The notes under the pieces are model-generated. The model worked only from the letters and a program-made list of their open reading frames with translations, was not told the origin of the DNA and made no database searches. From DASUBV01 sp963822485 (lineage in GTDB: Bacteria > Actinomycetota > Actinomycetes > Streptosporangiales > Streptosporangiaceae), in the NCBI GenBank assembly GCA_963822485.1, contig CAWGHW010000007.1, positions 186,001 through 250,000 of the forward strand: 64,000 nucleotides of DNA. The letters are read 5' to 3'. Made by a program: the position numbers and the translations under genes. Shown here piece after piece: positions 18,082-27,157 of the stretch (the first letter of the stretch is position 1; each line of letters starts with the position of its first letter).

Positions 18082-18899
18082 GCTTCCGGGCCGGGCGGGT
18101 GATCGCGTTCGTGCTGGCCACCTTGTGGCTGGTCGTCGTGATCGCGCCGCTGTACTACATGATCCTGGCCAGCTTCCGGACCCAGGGCACCTACCTGACC
18201 GCCAGCCCCTGGGTGCCCTCGGGCGGCCTGTCGGCCAGTTCGTACAGCACCGTGTTCCACGCCGGCCTCGGCCGCTACCTGGTTAACAGCGTGGTGCTGA
18301 CCGCGGCGTGCATCCTGCTCACGGTCACGCTGTCGCTGGCCGCCGCGTTCCGGATCGTCCGGCGGACCTCGCGGGCCGTGGGCGTCGCGTTCGTGACCAT
18401 GCTGTTCGGCCTGGCCATCCCGGTCCAGGCCATCATCGTGCCCATCTACGTGCTCATCTACAAGATGCACCTGTACGACACGCTGTTCGCGCTGATCCTC
18501 ACGCTGAGCGCGGCGGCCATCCCGGTGTCGGTGCTGATCATGGTGAGCTTCGTCCGGGACATCCCGCGCGAGATGATCGGCGCGATGCTGGTCGACGGCG
18601 GCAGCGAGTGGACCGTTTTCCGGCGGCTGGTCTGGCCGCTGTCCCGGCCGGTGCTGGCCACGCTGGCCATCTACAACGGCCTCAACGTGTGGAACAACTT
18701 CCTGCTCCCGCTGGTCCTGACCCAGAGCAGCAGCGTGGCCGTGCTGCCGCTGGGCCTGACCAAGCTGGAGGGCCTCTACTCGGTCAACGTGCCCGCGGTG
18801 ATGGCCGGGGTGCTGCTGTCGGTGCTGCCGCTGCTGATCTTGTTCGTGCTGATGCGCCGCCAGGTCATGAGCAGCCTGGGCGGCCTGGTCGCGCGGTAA
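18078..18899 (+). CDS. ABC sugar transporter permease (MalG type)
   Basis: A 273-residue inner-membrane protein starting at the GTG that overlaps the previous stop (GTGA), with AGGAAGGAG upstream. Six hydrophobic helices are visible and the EAA loop reads MIGAMLVDGGSEWTVFRRLV. It pairs with the preceding MalF-type permease in the sugar importer. Confidence 0.9.
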   Translation: MSFRAGRVIAFVLATLWLVVVIAPLYYMILASFRTQGTYLTASPWVPSGGLSASSYSTVFHAGLGRYLVNSVVLTAACILLTVTLSLAAAFRIVRRTSRAVGVAFVTMLFGLAIPVQAIIVPIYVLIYKMHLYDTLFALILTLSAAAIPVSVLIMVSFVRDIPREMIGAMLVDGGSEWTVFRRLVWPLSRPVLATLAIYNGLNVWNNFLLPLVLTQSSSVAVLPLGLTKLEGLYSVNVPAVMAGVLLSVLPLLILFVLMRRQVMSSLGGLVAR

Positions 18900-18908
18900 G
18901 GTCAGCGC

Positions 18909-19787
18909 GTGACCCTGATGCCCAGGATCGGCCTGGTGATCCGTCCGGAATGGCCGCCGGAGCAGCTGCGCGGCTACGCCGCGGCCGTCGAGGCGGCCGG
19001 GCTGGACGAGGTGTGGCTGTGGGAGGACTGCTTCTTCTCCGGCGGCGTGGCCGCCGCGTCGGCCGCGCTGGCCGCGACCAGCTCAGTGCGGGTCGGCCTG
19101 GGCCTGATGCCCGCGCCGCTGCGCAACCCGGTGCTGGCGGCCATGGAGATCTCGGGCCTGGCCCGGCTGTTCCCCGGCCGGTTCGTGCCCGCGGCCGGGC
19201 ACGGCGTGCTGCCCTGGATGGTCCAGGTGGGAGCGTCGGTGGCCTCGCCCATGGGCCTGCTGCGCGAGTGGGTGCCGGCGGTCCGGGCCCTGCTGGGCGG
19301 CGAGACCGTGACGGTCAGCGGTGAGTACGTACGGCTGGACCAGGTCACGCTGGACTGGCCGCCGCCCGAGCCGGTGCCGCTGCTAGTCGGCGCGCGCGGG
19401 CCGAAGACCCTGGCCCTGGCCGGCGAGCTGGCCGACGGGCTGGTCCTGGACGCCAGCTTCACCGCGGCCGGCGTCGCGCGGGCGATCGCTCAGTCGGTTG
19501 CGGCACGGCCAGCCGCGGCGAGGCCCGCGGAGGTCGTGGTCTACCTGCCGACGGGCAGCGCGCCGGGCAGCGCGGAGCGGATCCTGGCCCAGCTGCGGGT
19601 GCCGACCGACCCGCTGCCGGAGCGGGCCGCGCTGGGCACCCCGGCCGAGGTGGCCGCGGCCATCCGCGCCTACGCCGACGCCGGCGCCACGACCGTGGCT
19701 CTCCAGCCCACGCCCGACGACCCCGACATCGAGGGCACGCTCGCGCTGGCCGCGGCCGCCCGCGACCACCTGCACCGCGAGGGCTAG
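18909..19787 (+). CDS. LLM class F420-dependent oxidoreductase
   Basis: About 292 residues (GTG at 18909; an ATG three codons in is possible). Motifs: EAAGLDEVWLWEDCFFSGG, RVGLGLMPAPLRNPVLAA, GRFVPAAGHGVLPWM and VPLLVGARGPKTLALAGE, typical of F420-dependent luciferase-like enzymes. It starts ten bases after the sugar permease and may be cotranscribed, though there is no obvious link to sugar use. Substrate unknown. Confidence 0.82.
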   Translation: MTLMPRIGLVIRPEWPPEQLRGYAAAVEAAGLDEVWLWEDCFFSGGVAAASAALAATSSVRVGLGLMPAPLRNPVLAAMEISGLARLFPGRFVPAAGHGVLPWMVQVGASVASPMGLLREWVPAVRALLGGETVTVSGEYVRLDQVTLDWPPPEPVPLLVGARGPKTLALAGELADGLVLDASFTAAGVARAIAQSVAARPAAARPAEVVVYLPTGSAPGSAERILAQLRVPTDPLPERAALGTPAEVAAAIRAYADAGATTVALQPTPDDPDIEGTLALAAAARDHLHREG

Positions 19788-19830
19788 CTCCTCGTCATAC
19801 CTGCGGGCGGCACGGGGCGTGCGAGGGGGC

Positions 19831-20172
19831 TCAGGGACTGAGTGCGGCGCGGGCCAGGTCCCGCAGCTCGGCGTCGGCGATGGCGTCGGCGCGGTCGTGG
19901 CGCAGCCGCAGGGTGGCCTTCCCGGACAGCAGCTCCGGGTGCCGCTGGGCGAACCCCCCGTCCCGGTCGGCCTGCCAGCCGTACAGGGACACGCCGTGCT
20001 TCCATGCGCCCAGGTACAGCCGCCGTTTCCCGACCCGGTAGGTCGGGATCTGGTAGGAGATGCTGACCGTCGCCTCGGGATGCGCGTCCATGATCAGCCG
20101 CTGCACCCGGTCGAACAGGGCCCGGCTGGCCGGCTCGATGCCGTCGATATAACGCCGCACGGCCTCGTCCAT
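19831..20172 (-). CDS. DUF1801 family protein
   Basis: A 113-residue protein with VRRYIDGIEPASRALFDRVQ, the segment ATVSISYQIPTYRVGKRRLYLGAW and a C-terminal basic region, the pattern of DUF1801 (YdhG-like fold). Some relatives are described as frataxin-like iron chaperones, but the function is not established. Single gene, convergent with the LLM oxidoreductase. Confidence 0.75.
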   Translation of the reverse strand: MDEAVRRYIDGIEPASRALFDRVQRLIMDAHPEATVSISYQIPTYRVGKRRLYLGAWKHGVSLYGWQADRDGGFAQRHPELLSGKATLRLRHDRADAIADAELRDLARAALSP

Positions 20173-20265
20173 AACCCCAAGTTACCGGCCCGCGGGCCGC
20201 CCGGTCGTAGGTCGCGCACTGGCTCATGGTGTTTGCGGGGGTCTGCGCCGGGAACCTTCCGCGCG

Positions 20266-20303
20266 GCAGGATCCGAGGCAAAAGGCAGGATCCGAGGCGA
20301 AAG
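20266..20303 (+). repeat. Two 19-base direct repeats before the phosphoesterase start
   Basis: GCAGGATCCGAGGCAAAAG and GCAGGATCCGAGGCGAAAG stand head to tail and end two bases before the ATG. The purine-rich GAGGCGAAAGG serves as ribosome site; the first copy is a duplicate of it. Confidence 0.6.
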
Positions 20304-20305
20304 GC

Positions 20306-21790
20306 ATGTCCATGCACGGCACGCGGGTGTGGGAGAGCGTGGAGCGGCGGCAGCTGAGGCACCGCGGCCCGCGCATGGAGCGGCGCCAGCCCGGCCAGCG
20401 GCCGGACGCGGCACAGGCGCCGGGGACCGACCTGCTGCCGCCGATCAAGCACATCGTGGTGCTGATGATGGAGAACCACTCCTTCGACAACTACCTGGGC
20501 ACGCTCGGCCGCGGCGAGGGCCTGTCAGCCGGGGCGGACGGGCAGCCCGACGCCGAGAACCCCGACGACCGCGGCCACGCCGTCCGCGCTCACCACCTGG
20601 CCTCGACCGAGCAGCAGCCGGGCGTGCCGTGCCAGAGCTGGAGCGCCACCCACGCGCAGTGGGCGGACGGCAAGATGACCGGGTTCGTGACTGCCACCCC
20701 GGAACTGACGTCGCAGGGCGGGGCGAAGCAGGGTGACAAGACCGCCGCCATGGGCTACTGGACCGAGCAGGACCTGCCCTTCTACCACGGCCTGGCCCGC
20801 ACGTTCCCGCTGGCCGACCGCTGGTTCAGCTCCTGCCTGGGGCCGACGTTCCCGAACCGCCGCTTCCTGCTGGCCGGCACCGCCCACGGGCTGATCGACG
20901 ACCTGCCGGTCAACATCCTGGACAGCCCGCCCGCGGGCACCATCATGGACCAGCTGACCAGGTACGGGATCTCCTGGGCCAACTACCGGCCCGCGGCCGA
21001 GGACGAGTCCCGGTTCCGGCAGTACGTGCAGTTCCGGCACCGCCGGGCCAAGCACCACGGCCGGGCGCTGGGACCGCCCTTCCAGCAGATGAAGGACGGG
21101 GTGAAGCGCGAGCTCCAGTTCACCGCGAGCCTGTATCCGCTGGGCCTGGCCCGGTACATGGCGCACGTGCGCAGCATCGGCCAGTTCCTCGACGACGCCG
21201 ACGCGGGCACGCTGCCCGGGTTCTCCATCGTGGACCCCGACTTCGACGAGTACTCCGAGGAGAACCCGCAGGACGTCCGCAAGGGGGAGAGCTTCGCCTC
21301 GGAGATCATCAACCGGGTGATGCACGGCCGGGGCTGGCGCGACACCCTGCTGATCTGGACCTACGACGAGCACGGCGGCTACTACGACCACGTCGCGCCG
21401 CCGCCGGCGGTGGAGCCCGACGACGTACTCGGGCACAGCCTGGTCGCGCACCGGTCGCTGCTGCGCAGCGTGCTCAAGCCGCTGTTCCCCGCCTACGTCC
21501 GGCACGCCGAGCAGCTGGTCTCCGGGTGCGGGCTCCGCTACGACACCTACGGCGTCCGGGTGCCCGCGGTGATCGTCTCGCCGTTCGCCCGGCCGGACTG
21601 CGTGCTGTCGGAGGTGTTCGACCACACCTCGGTGCTCAAGCTGGTCGAGGAGAAGTGGAACCTGCCCGCGCTGACCCGCCGCGACGCCGCGGCCAGCTCG
21701 CCGCTGGGCGCGCTGGACCTGTCCGCGCCGCCGGCCTTCCTCACCCCGCCCGCGCTGCCCGCCCCCGGCCTGCCCTGGGGCTCCTGGTAG
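20306..21790 (+). CDS. Phosphoesterase family protein (phospholipase C/AcpA-like)
   Basis: A 494-residue member of the PF04185 phosphoesterases. The metal-binding opening IKHIVVLMMENHSFDNYLGT has the conserved Glu-Asn, and LGPTFPNRRFLLAGT, LLIWTYDEHGGYYDHVAPP and RVPAVIVSPFARP supply the remaining active-site regions. These enzymes hydrolyse phosphate esters such as phosphatidylcholine. Unlike most, it shows no signal peptide or twin-arginine leader: the N-terminus is charged. It is therefore predicted cytoplasmic unless the true start lies elsewhere. Confidence 0.85.
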   Translation: MSMHGTRVWESVERRQLRHRGPRMERRQPGQRPDAAQAPGTDLLPPIKHIVVLMMENHSFDNYLGTLGRGEGLSAGADGQPDAENPDDRGHAVRAHHLASTEQQPGVPCQSWSATHAQWADGKMTGFVTATPELTSQGGAKQGDKTAAMGYWTEQDLPFYHGLARTFPLADRWFSSCLGPTFPNRRFLLAGTAHGLIDDLPVNILDSPPAGTIMDQLTRYGISWANYRPAAEDESRFRQYVQFRHRRAKHHGRALGPPFQQMKDGVKRELQFTASLYPLGLARYMAHVRSIGQFLDDADAGTLPGFSIVDPDFDEYSEENPQDVRKGESFASEIINRVMHGRGWRDTLLIWTYDEHGGYYDHVAPPPAVEPDDVLGHSLVAHRSLLRSVLKPLFPAYVRHAEQLVSGCGLRYDTYGVRVPAVIVSPFARPDCVLSEVFDHTSVLKLVEEKWNLPALTRRDAAASSPLGALDLSAPPAFLTPPALPAPGLPWGSW

Positions 21791-21838
21791 CCAGCCCGGC
21801 TGAGTAGCCAGCCCGGCTGAGTAGCCAGCCCGGCTGGG
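21788..21838. repeat. Three 17-base tandem repeats after the phosphoesterase gene
   Basis: TAGCCAGCCCGGCTGAG is repeated twice and followed by a third copy ending GGG. The first copy supplies the TAG stop. Each copy contains the short palindrome AGCCNNNNNGGCT (AGCCCGGCT core), so the RNA could fold into small hairpins between the two convergent genes. Confidence 0.6.
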
Positions 21839-21845
21839 TCCTGGC

Positions 21846-22517
21846 TCAGCCGATGTGGTGCCGGTGCGCGTAGCCGATCGCGGCGGCCCGGTCCCGTGAC
21901 CCGGTCTTGGCGAAAATCCGGCTGATGTGCGTCTTGATCGTGTGGTTGCTGAGGAACAGCGCCGCCGCGATCTCGGGGTTGGTCATGCCGCGGGCGATGA
22001 GGGCCAGGATCTCGACCTCGCGCTGGGTCAGGCCGTCGGGCGGCGGCGTCGCGGTGGCGGGCTCGGGCTCGGCCCGGGCCGACTGTGTTGCGGCGGCCAG
22101 CAGCGTGGCCTGCACCCGCGGGTCGAAGACGGCCAGGCCGCCCGCGGCCGCGTGCAGCGCCCGGGCGATGTCGACCCGGTCGGCGTCCTTGGTCAGGTAG
22201 CTGCGCGCCCCGGCCCGGAGCGCGTCGAGCACCGAGCCGTCATCGGCGTAGGTGGTGAGCACCACGACCGCCACGCCCGGATGCTCGGCCGACAGCCGCC
22301 GGGTGGCCCCGATGCCGTCGAGCACCGGCATGTGCAGGTCGAGCAGGATCGCGTCGGGCTGGTGCGCGGCTACCAGTTCCACGGCCTGCTCGCCGTCCGC
22401 GGCCGCGCCCACCACCTCGATGCCGGGCAGCCCGTTCAGCAGCAGGACCAGGCCCTCGCGCACGCTGGCCTGGTCGTCGGCGACGATGATGCGCAGCGGC
22501 GGCTCGGAGGCAGTCAC
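21846..22517 (-). CDS. NarL/FixJ family two-component response regulator
   Basis: A 223-residue regulator. The receiver domain has the acidic pair in IIVADDQASVREGL, the phospho-acceptor Asp in AILLDLHMPVLDG and the Lys in LTKDAD. The C-terminal LuxR-type HTH reads LTQREVEILALIARGMTNPE then LFLSNHTIKTHISRIF. It overlaps the histidine kinase stop as ATGA and forms a pair with it. Confidence 0.92.
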   Translation of the reverse strand: MTASEPPLRIIVADDQASVREGLVLLLNGLPGIEVVGAAADGEQAVELVAAHQPDAILLDLHMPVLDGIGATRRLSAEHPGVAVVVLTTYADDGSVLDALRAGARSYLTKDADRVDIARALHAAAGGLAVFDPRVQATLLAAATQSARAEPEPATATPPPDGLTQREVEILALIARGMTNPEIAAALFLSNHTIKTHISRIFAKTGSRDRAAAIGYAHRHHIG

Positions 22518-23731
22518 GGGGACATGATCTCAGGCTCGGGGGCCGGCAGCCGCGCGGTGACGAGCCACTGGCCGTCCCGGCGGCCCGCTTCCAGGGTCCC
22601 GTTGATCATCCGAAGCCGCTCCCGCATGCCGGTCAGCCCGTAGCCGCCGTTCACCGTGCTCAGCGGGGGCAGCGTCTCGCGGCCGGGGACCAGCGGGTTG
22701 CTCACCGTGAGCCGAACCCCGGCGTCGCCGTAGTCGAGGCGGACCGTGACCTGCTGCCCGGCCGCGTGCTTGGCCGCGTTGACCAGGGCCTCCTGGGCGA
22801 TGCGCAGCAGCGCGACGGTGGCGTCGGGCGGCAGCGGCCGCGGCTCGCCGTCGGTGCCGAAGCTGACCGCCACCCGGTAGCGCTGCCCGTAGGTATCGGT
22901 GACCCTGGCCAGCTCCTCGTTCAGCGGCAGGGTGTCGGTCCGCAGCGCGTGCACGGCCCGCCGCGTCTCGGCCAGGCCCTCGGCGGCCATCCGCTGGGCC
23001 GCGGTCAGCAGCTCGCCGGCCCGGTCGATGTCCGCCCGGTCGGTCAGCACCGACCGGGCCGCCTGGATCTGGATGCCCAGCGCGCCCAGGGAGTGGGCCA
23101 GCACATCGTGGATCTCCCGCGCGATGCGGGTGCGCTCGTCCAGCAGATCGGCCCGCCGCTGCTCGGACTGGAGCTGCTCGCGCTGCGCCAGCAGTGCCGC
23201 CGACTGCTCGGCCTGGATCCGGTACGCGCCGCGGTTGCGCCCGACCAGCAGCCCGGAGGCCACCAGCGCCGGGAGGCCGAGCAGGTTGGTGAGATTGCCG
23301 CCGAAGGCCAGCGCGCTGACCTCGGTGGCCAGCACGCCCGCGGCGGTCACGGCCAGGCCCTCGGCCAGGGTGCAGTCGGCCCCGGCGGCCAGCGTGGCCA
23401 CGAAGCCGAAGATGACCAGGAAGGTGCCGCCGCTGCCCGCCGCCGACGCGAAGCCGGTGCCGACGGCGATGAGACCGAGCAACAAAGGAATGCCCGCGGC
23501 GCCGAGACGGCCCGGCAGCGGGCGGACGTCGGCCAGGATCCAGCCCAGGACCCCCAGCCCGGCCAGGCAATAGCCGGCGACCTGCACGGGCAGCGCGTAG
23601 GCGCCGTGCGGCGGCGAGATGACGAACGTCACCACGCCCACCCACGCGAAGCCCAGCCCGCGAGCCAGCCAGTTGACCCAGCGCAACATGACTCCAGTGT
23701 CGCCTGTCCAGGCCAGCCCGAGTCCCGGCAT
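22514..23731 (-). CDS. Sensor histidine kinase (NarX/HisKA_3 type)
   Basis: About 405 residues from the ATG at 23731, which has GGGGAGGG just upstream; a longer open frame to 23851 lacks support. Several hydrophobic segments in the first 170 residues make a membrane sensor. The dimerisation box is RIAREIHDVLAHSLGALGIQ with the phosphorylated His, and the ATPase domain has EALVNAAKHA (N box) and GGYGLTGMRERL (G box). The signal is unknown. The gene diverges from a small membrane protein that might be its target. Confidence 0.9.
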   Translation of the reverse strand: MPGLGLAWTGDTGVMLRWVNWLARGLGFAWVGVVTFVISPPHGAYALPVQVAGYCLAGLGVLGWILADVRPLPGRLGAAGIPLLLGLIAVGTGFASAAGSGGTFLVIFGFVATLAAGADCTLAEGLAVTAAGVLATEVSALAFGGNLTNLLGLPALVASGLLVGRNRGAYRIQAEQSAALLAQREQLQSEQRRADLLDERTRIAREIHDVLAHSLGALGIQIQAARSVLTDRADIDRAGELLTAAQRMAAEGLAETRRAVHALRTDTLPLNEELARVTDTYGQRYRVAVSFGTDGEPRPLPPDATVALLRIAQEALVNAAKHAAGQQVTVRLDYGDAGVRLTVSNPLVPGRETLPPLSTVNGGYGLTGMRERLRMINGTLEAGRRDGQWLVTARLPAPEPEIMSP

Positions 23732-23961
23732 CCACCCTCCCCCACGCGGTCGTGATCGCGACGTTACGGGCGCGCCCGGGCCACCCGCGTCAGCCCACGG
23801 GCTGACGCCGGGCTGATTCCGGCCGCCCGGCCTGGTACCAGCGGGTACCACCGGGCAGCGGTCCGGGTCATGCCGGGGACCAGCCCGCGCTCCGATCCGG
23901 GGAACGCCGCCGGCGACGAGGGTTGGTGTCGTCAGCAGGACGGACTAACGAGGAGCACGAG

Positions 23962-24492
23962 ATGCTTTCCCAGCTCACTGAGGCAATGATTGTCAACGGC
24001 GTCGTGCTGGCCACGGTACTGGCCAGCGATGTGGGTCCGGCCCGGAAGATCGGGCCCATGCGGCTGCTGCGGCCCCTGGTCGCGGCGGCCGTGATCATCC
24101 CGATCTTCGTGCAGCGGCCGGCCAGCCACGGCTCCGGCCTGGCAGTGGAGATCGCGGGCGTGGCCGCCGGGCTGCTCGGCGGGCTGGCTGCGGCCGCGCT
24201 GATGCGCGTCTACCGCAGCCCGGGCACGGGACGGCCGGTCAGCCGGGCCGGCTGGCCATACGCGATCTTCTGGACCGTGATCATCGCCGCCCGGGCGCTC
24301 TTCTCCTACGGCGCGGCGCACTGGTTCACCAACTCGATCGTGGCGTGGGCCATCGCCAACCAGGTCAGCGAGGCGGCGATCACCGACGGGCTGATCTTCA
24401 TGGCGGTGGTCATGGTGCTGGTGCGCACCGCCGTCATCGGGGTCCGCGCCTCCCGGCTGCCCGGCCAGGCCCCGGCCGTCGGGAATGCCTAG
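23962..24492 (+). CDS. Small multi-span membrane protein
   Basis: A 176-residue protein with about four or five hydrophobic segments (NGVVLATVLASDVG, LVAAAVIIPIFV, EIAGVAAGLLGGLAAAALM, YAIFWTVIIAARALF, LIFMAVVMVLVRTAV). ACGAGGAG sits eight bases before the ATG. It does not match a family I can name. It is divergent from the histidine kinase gene, with about 230 bases of promoter region between them, so regulation by that two-component system is plausible. The stretch 23732-23961 otherwise holds only short GGTACC-containing repeats. Confidence 0.7.
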   Translation: MLSQLTEAMIVNGVVLATVLASDVGPARKIGPMRLLRPLVAAAVIIPIFVQRPASHGSGLAVEIAGVAAGLLGGLAAAALMRVYRSPGTGRPVSRAGWPYAIFWTVIIAARALFSYGAAHWFTNSIVAWAIANQVSEAAITDGLIFMAVVMVLVRTAVIGVRASRLPGQAPAVGNA

Positions 24493-24545
24493 CCGCCGCG
24501 CCGAACCCCACCGCACGGCCGTTTCGCCATCCGGGCCGCCGCCCC

Positions 24546-25283
24546 CTACGGGGCCGGCGGCCCGGATTGCGCGTGCAGCAGCACCTCGATCGCGCCCCTG
24601 GCCCCCCTGATCGGGGAGGGTGCCTGGCCCCGCACCCGCCAGCCGTGGCCGGCCAGTCCCCGGACGGCGGCGGTTACCGCCGCCGCCACCTGGTGCGGCT
24701 GGTCGGCCAGCGCCGCGGCGTGCAGCTCGAACGTCGGCTTGACCAGCGCGATGAGCCGCGCGCCCGGGGCTAGCAGCCGCCGGTCGAGCTGGCCGATGGC
24801 GTCGGCGACGGCCAGGTAGGACAGGTCCATGGTGACCAGCTCGGCCGGCTCGCCGATCAGGTCCGGGGTGAGCCGGGCCAGGTTGGTGCGCTCCAGGCTG
24901 ATCACCCGCGGGTCGGCCCGCAGCCAGCCGCGGAGCTGGCCCGCTCCCGCGTCGACAGCGTAGACACGGGCGGCCCCGGCGTTCAGCAGGGCCTGGGTGA
25001 AGCCGCCGGCCGCCGCGCCCAGGTCGAGGGCGACCGCGCCGGCCGGGTCGATCCCGAACACGGCCAGGGCGCGGGCCAGCTTGATGGTGCCCCGCAGCGG
25101 GCGGGGCTGGCGGATCCGGATGACGGCGTCGGCGCGCACCCGGGTACGGGGGCTGGCCGCGGGCACGCCGTCGACGAGGACGGCGCCCTCCTTGATCAAT
25201 CGCTCCGGATCGTCCAGGCCGGGAAACCGGCGCTGGAGCAGGGGGAGCAGCGCGACGATGGGGACGCGCCTGGAACTGGGCAC
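24546..25283 (-). CDS. tlyA: TlyA family rRNA 2'-O-methyltransferase-like protein
   Basis: A 245-residue protein with an N-terminal S4 RNA-binding region (LIKEGAVLVDGVPAASPRTR) and a FtsJ-like Rossmann domain (ALDLGAAAGGFTQALLNAGA, VYAVDAGAGQL, LVTMDLSYLAV, ALVKPTFEL). The Lys-Asp-Lys type residues of FtsJ methyltransferases are partly visible (K in KLARAL, D in MDLS, K in VKP). Known TlyA enzymes methylate 16S and 23S rRNA and set capreomycin sensitivity. It stands alone, so it is not certain to be the main TlyA of the genome. Confidence 0.75.
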   Translation of the reverse strand: MPSSRRVPIVALLPLLQRRFPGLDDPERLIKEGAVLVDGVPAASPRTRVRADAVIRIRQPRPLRGTIKLARALAVFGIDPAGAVALDLGAAAGGFTQALLNAGAARVYAVDAGAGQLRGWLRADPRVISLERTNLARLTPDLIGEPAELVTMDLSYLAVADAIGQLDRRLLAPGARLIALVKPTFELHAAALADQPHQVAAAVTAAVRGLAGHGWRVRGQAPSPIRGARGAIEVLLHAQSGPPAP

Positions 25284-25436
25284 GGCGAAGTTCTCCTTGG
25301 GCTCGGACCGGCAGAAACGGGAACCGAGCGGCCAAGGAGGCCCACGCGCCAGGCACGGCGCTGGGTACTAGCCCTAACGCAATGGCATGGTCGTCATGCT
25401 AGTGACCGATGCGCGGAGATCAACTAGGGTGCACGC

Positions 25437-26669
25437 GTGACAAGTTCGGGGACCGCTGAGGCGGATGGCGGGACACTCGACGTCATCGTCATCGGGGCCG
25501 GGCTGGTTGGCCTGGCCACCGCGATGGCGCTGCTGGCCAGGCCAGGGCTGCGGATCGCCGTACTGGAGAAGGAGGCCACGGTCGGCGTCCATCAGAGCGG
25601 CCACAACTCCGGGGTCATCCACGCCGGCCTCTACTACCAGCCAGGCAGCCTGAAGGCGCGGTTCTGCACCGCGGGACGGCTGGCCATGATGGAGTTCGCG
25701 CAGGCCCACCAGATCCCGTACCGGCAGACCGGCAAGCTGGTCGTCGCCACCAGGGACAGCGAGCTGCCCCGCCTGGCCAGCCTGGCCGAGCGCGGGCGGG
25801 CCAACGGGCTGGCCGTCCGGGAGATCGGCGCGGAGGAGATCGCCGAGATCGAGCCGTCCGTCCGCGGCATCCGCGCGCTGCACATCCCGGAGAGCGGCGT
25901 GATCGACTACCGGCTGGTCGCGGCGGCCTACGGGGCGGCGGTCAGCCAGGGCGGCGGGCAGGTGCGGTGCGGTCACGGCGTCCGCGGACTGAGCCGGGGC
26001 GCCGGCGGCTGGGTCGTCGAGACCGACGCCGGGCCGGTCCGGGCCAGGGCCGTGGTCGCCTGCGCCGGCCTCCAGGCCGACCGGATCGCCGCCATGACCG
26101 GCCAGGGCCGCGACGAGTACCGGATCGTCCCGTTCCGCGGCGACTACTACACGTTCCGGCCGGCCGCGGCCGGGCTGGTCCGCGGGCTGGTCTACCCGGT
26201 GCCCGACCCGGCGTTCCCGTTCCTCGGCGTGCACTTCACCCGGGGCGTCGACGGGACGCTGCACGCCGGCCCGAACGCGGTGCCGGCGCTGGCCAGGGAG
26301 GGGTACGGGCGCACGGCAGTGAACGGCCGGGACCTGCTGGACAGCCTGCGCTTCCCCGGCCTGCGCAAGCTGGCCAGGACCTACGTCCGTACCGGCGCCC
26401 TGGAGATCTGGCGCGACCTGGTCAAGCCGGCCTACCTGGCTGAGATGCGCCGGTACATCCCCCAGATCAGTTCCGGGGACATCTCGTTCGGGCCCTCCGG
26501 GATCCGCGCGCAGTGCCTCAGCCGGTCGGGCGCGCTCGTCGATGACTTCCTGATCGAGGAGGGTGAGGACGTGATTCACGTGCTGAACGCGCCGTCCCCG
26601 GCCGCCACCGCGTCCCTCGTGATCGGCCGGCACATCGCCGAGCGCGCCGTCGCGTCGTTCGGCCTGTAA
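25437..26669 (+). CDS. lhgO: L-2-hydroxyglutarate oxidase
   Basis: A 410-residue FAD enzyme of the DAO family: VIVIGAGLVGLATAMALL for FAD binding, then VGVHQSGHNSGVIHAGLYYQ and YRQTGKLVVA, which are characteristic of LhgO, plus FRGDYYTF and VHFTRGVDGTLHAGPNAV. It oxidises L-2-hydroxyglutarate to 2-oxoglutarate and passes electrons to the quinone pool. A TAGGGT -10-like hexamer ends only about six bases before the GTG, so the mRNA is probably leaderless. Confidence 0.92.
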   Translation: MTSSGTAEADGGTLDVIVIGAGLVGLATAMALLARPGLRIAVLEKEATVGVHQSGHNSGVIHAGLYYQPGSLKARFCTAGRLAMMEFAQAHQIPYRQTGKLVVATRDSELPRLASLAERGRANGLAVREIGAEEIAEIEPSVRGIRALHIPESGVIDYRLVAAAYGAAVSQGGGQVRCGHGVRGLSRGAGGWVVETDAGPVRARAVVACAGLQADRIAAMTGQGRDEYRIVPFRGDYYTFRPAAAGLVRGLVYPVPDPAFPFLGVHFTRGVDGTLHAGPNAVPALAREGYGRTAVNGRDLLDSLRFPGLRKLARTYVRTGALEIWRDLVKPAYLAEMRRYIPQISSGDISFGPSGIRAQCLSRSGALVDDFLIEEGEDVIHVLNAPSPAATASLVIGRHIAERAVASFGL

Positions 26670-26754
26670 GCGGCCGAGTGACCGTGTTCCCGGCGGCCGC
26701 CGGGGGTAGGGCGGGACGAGGAACGTTCCGCGCGAAGTGACGGGAGGCAGGTTT

Positions 26755-27129
26755 GTGGCTGCTTGGACGAGCGACGAGCTCACCAAGGTCGGGGGAGCGG
26801 AAGAGCTCCAGATCACCTCGCTGCGGGCGGACGGCAGGCTGAGCAGCCCGCGGACGATCTGGGTCGTTCCGTACGGGGACGACCTGTACGTCCGCTCCGT
26901 CAACGGGCCGACGGCGGCCTGGTTCCGCGGCACCCAGGTCCGCCACGAGGGCCGCATCATCGCCGGGGGCGTGGACCGGGATGTCACCTTCACCGACGCG
27001 GACCACGGCATCGACGACGAGATCGACGCGGCCTACCAGGCCAAGTACCACCGGTACCCCCAGAACATCACCGACTCCGTGCGGACGCCGGGCGCCCGCG
27101 CCACCACGATGCGGCTGCTGCCCCGCTGA
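26755..27129 (+). CDS. DUF2255 family protein
   Basis: About 124 residues beginning AAWTSDELTKVGGAEELQIT, with RTIWVVPYGDDLYVRSVNG, TAAWFRGTQVRHEGRI and a C-terminal AYQAKYHRY helix, all characteristic of DUF2255, a small flavin-reductase-like split-barrel family of unknown function. I prefer the GTG at 26755, with GGGAGGCAG upstream, over the GTG at 26737. Confidence 0.8.
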   Translation: MAAWTSDELTKVGGAEELQITSLRADGRLSSPRTIWVVPYGDDLYVRSVNGPTAAWFRGTQVRHEGRIIAGGVDRDVTFTDADHGIDDEIDAAYQAKYHRYPQNITDSVRTPGARATTMRLLPR

Positions 27130-27157
27130 GCGACGGGTCCGGGGCAAGATAGGGCGC

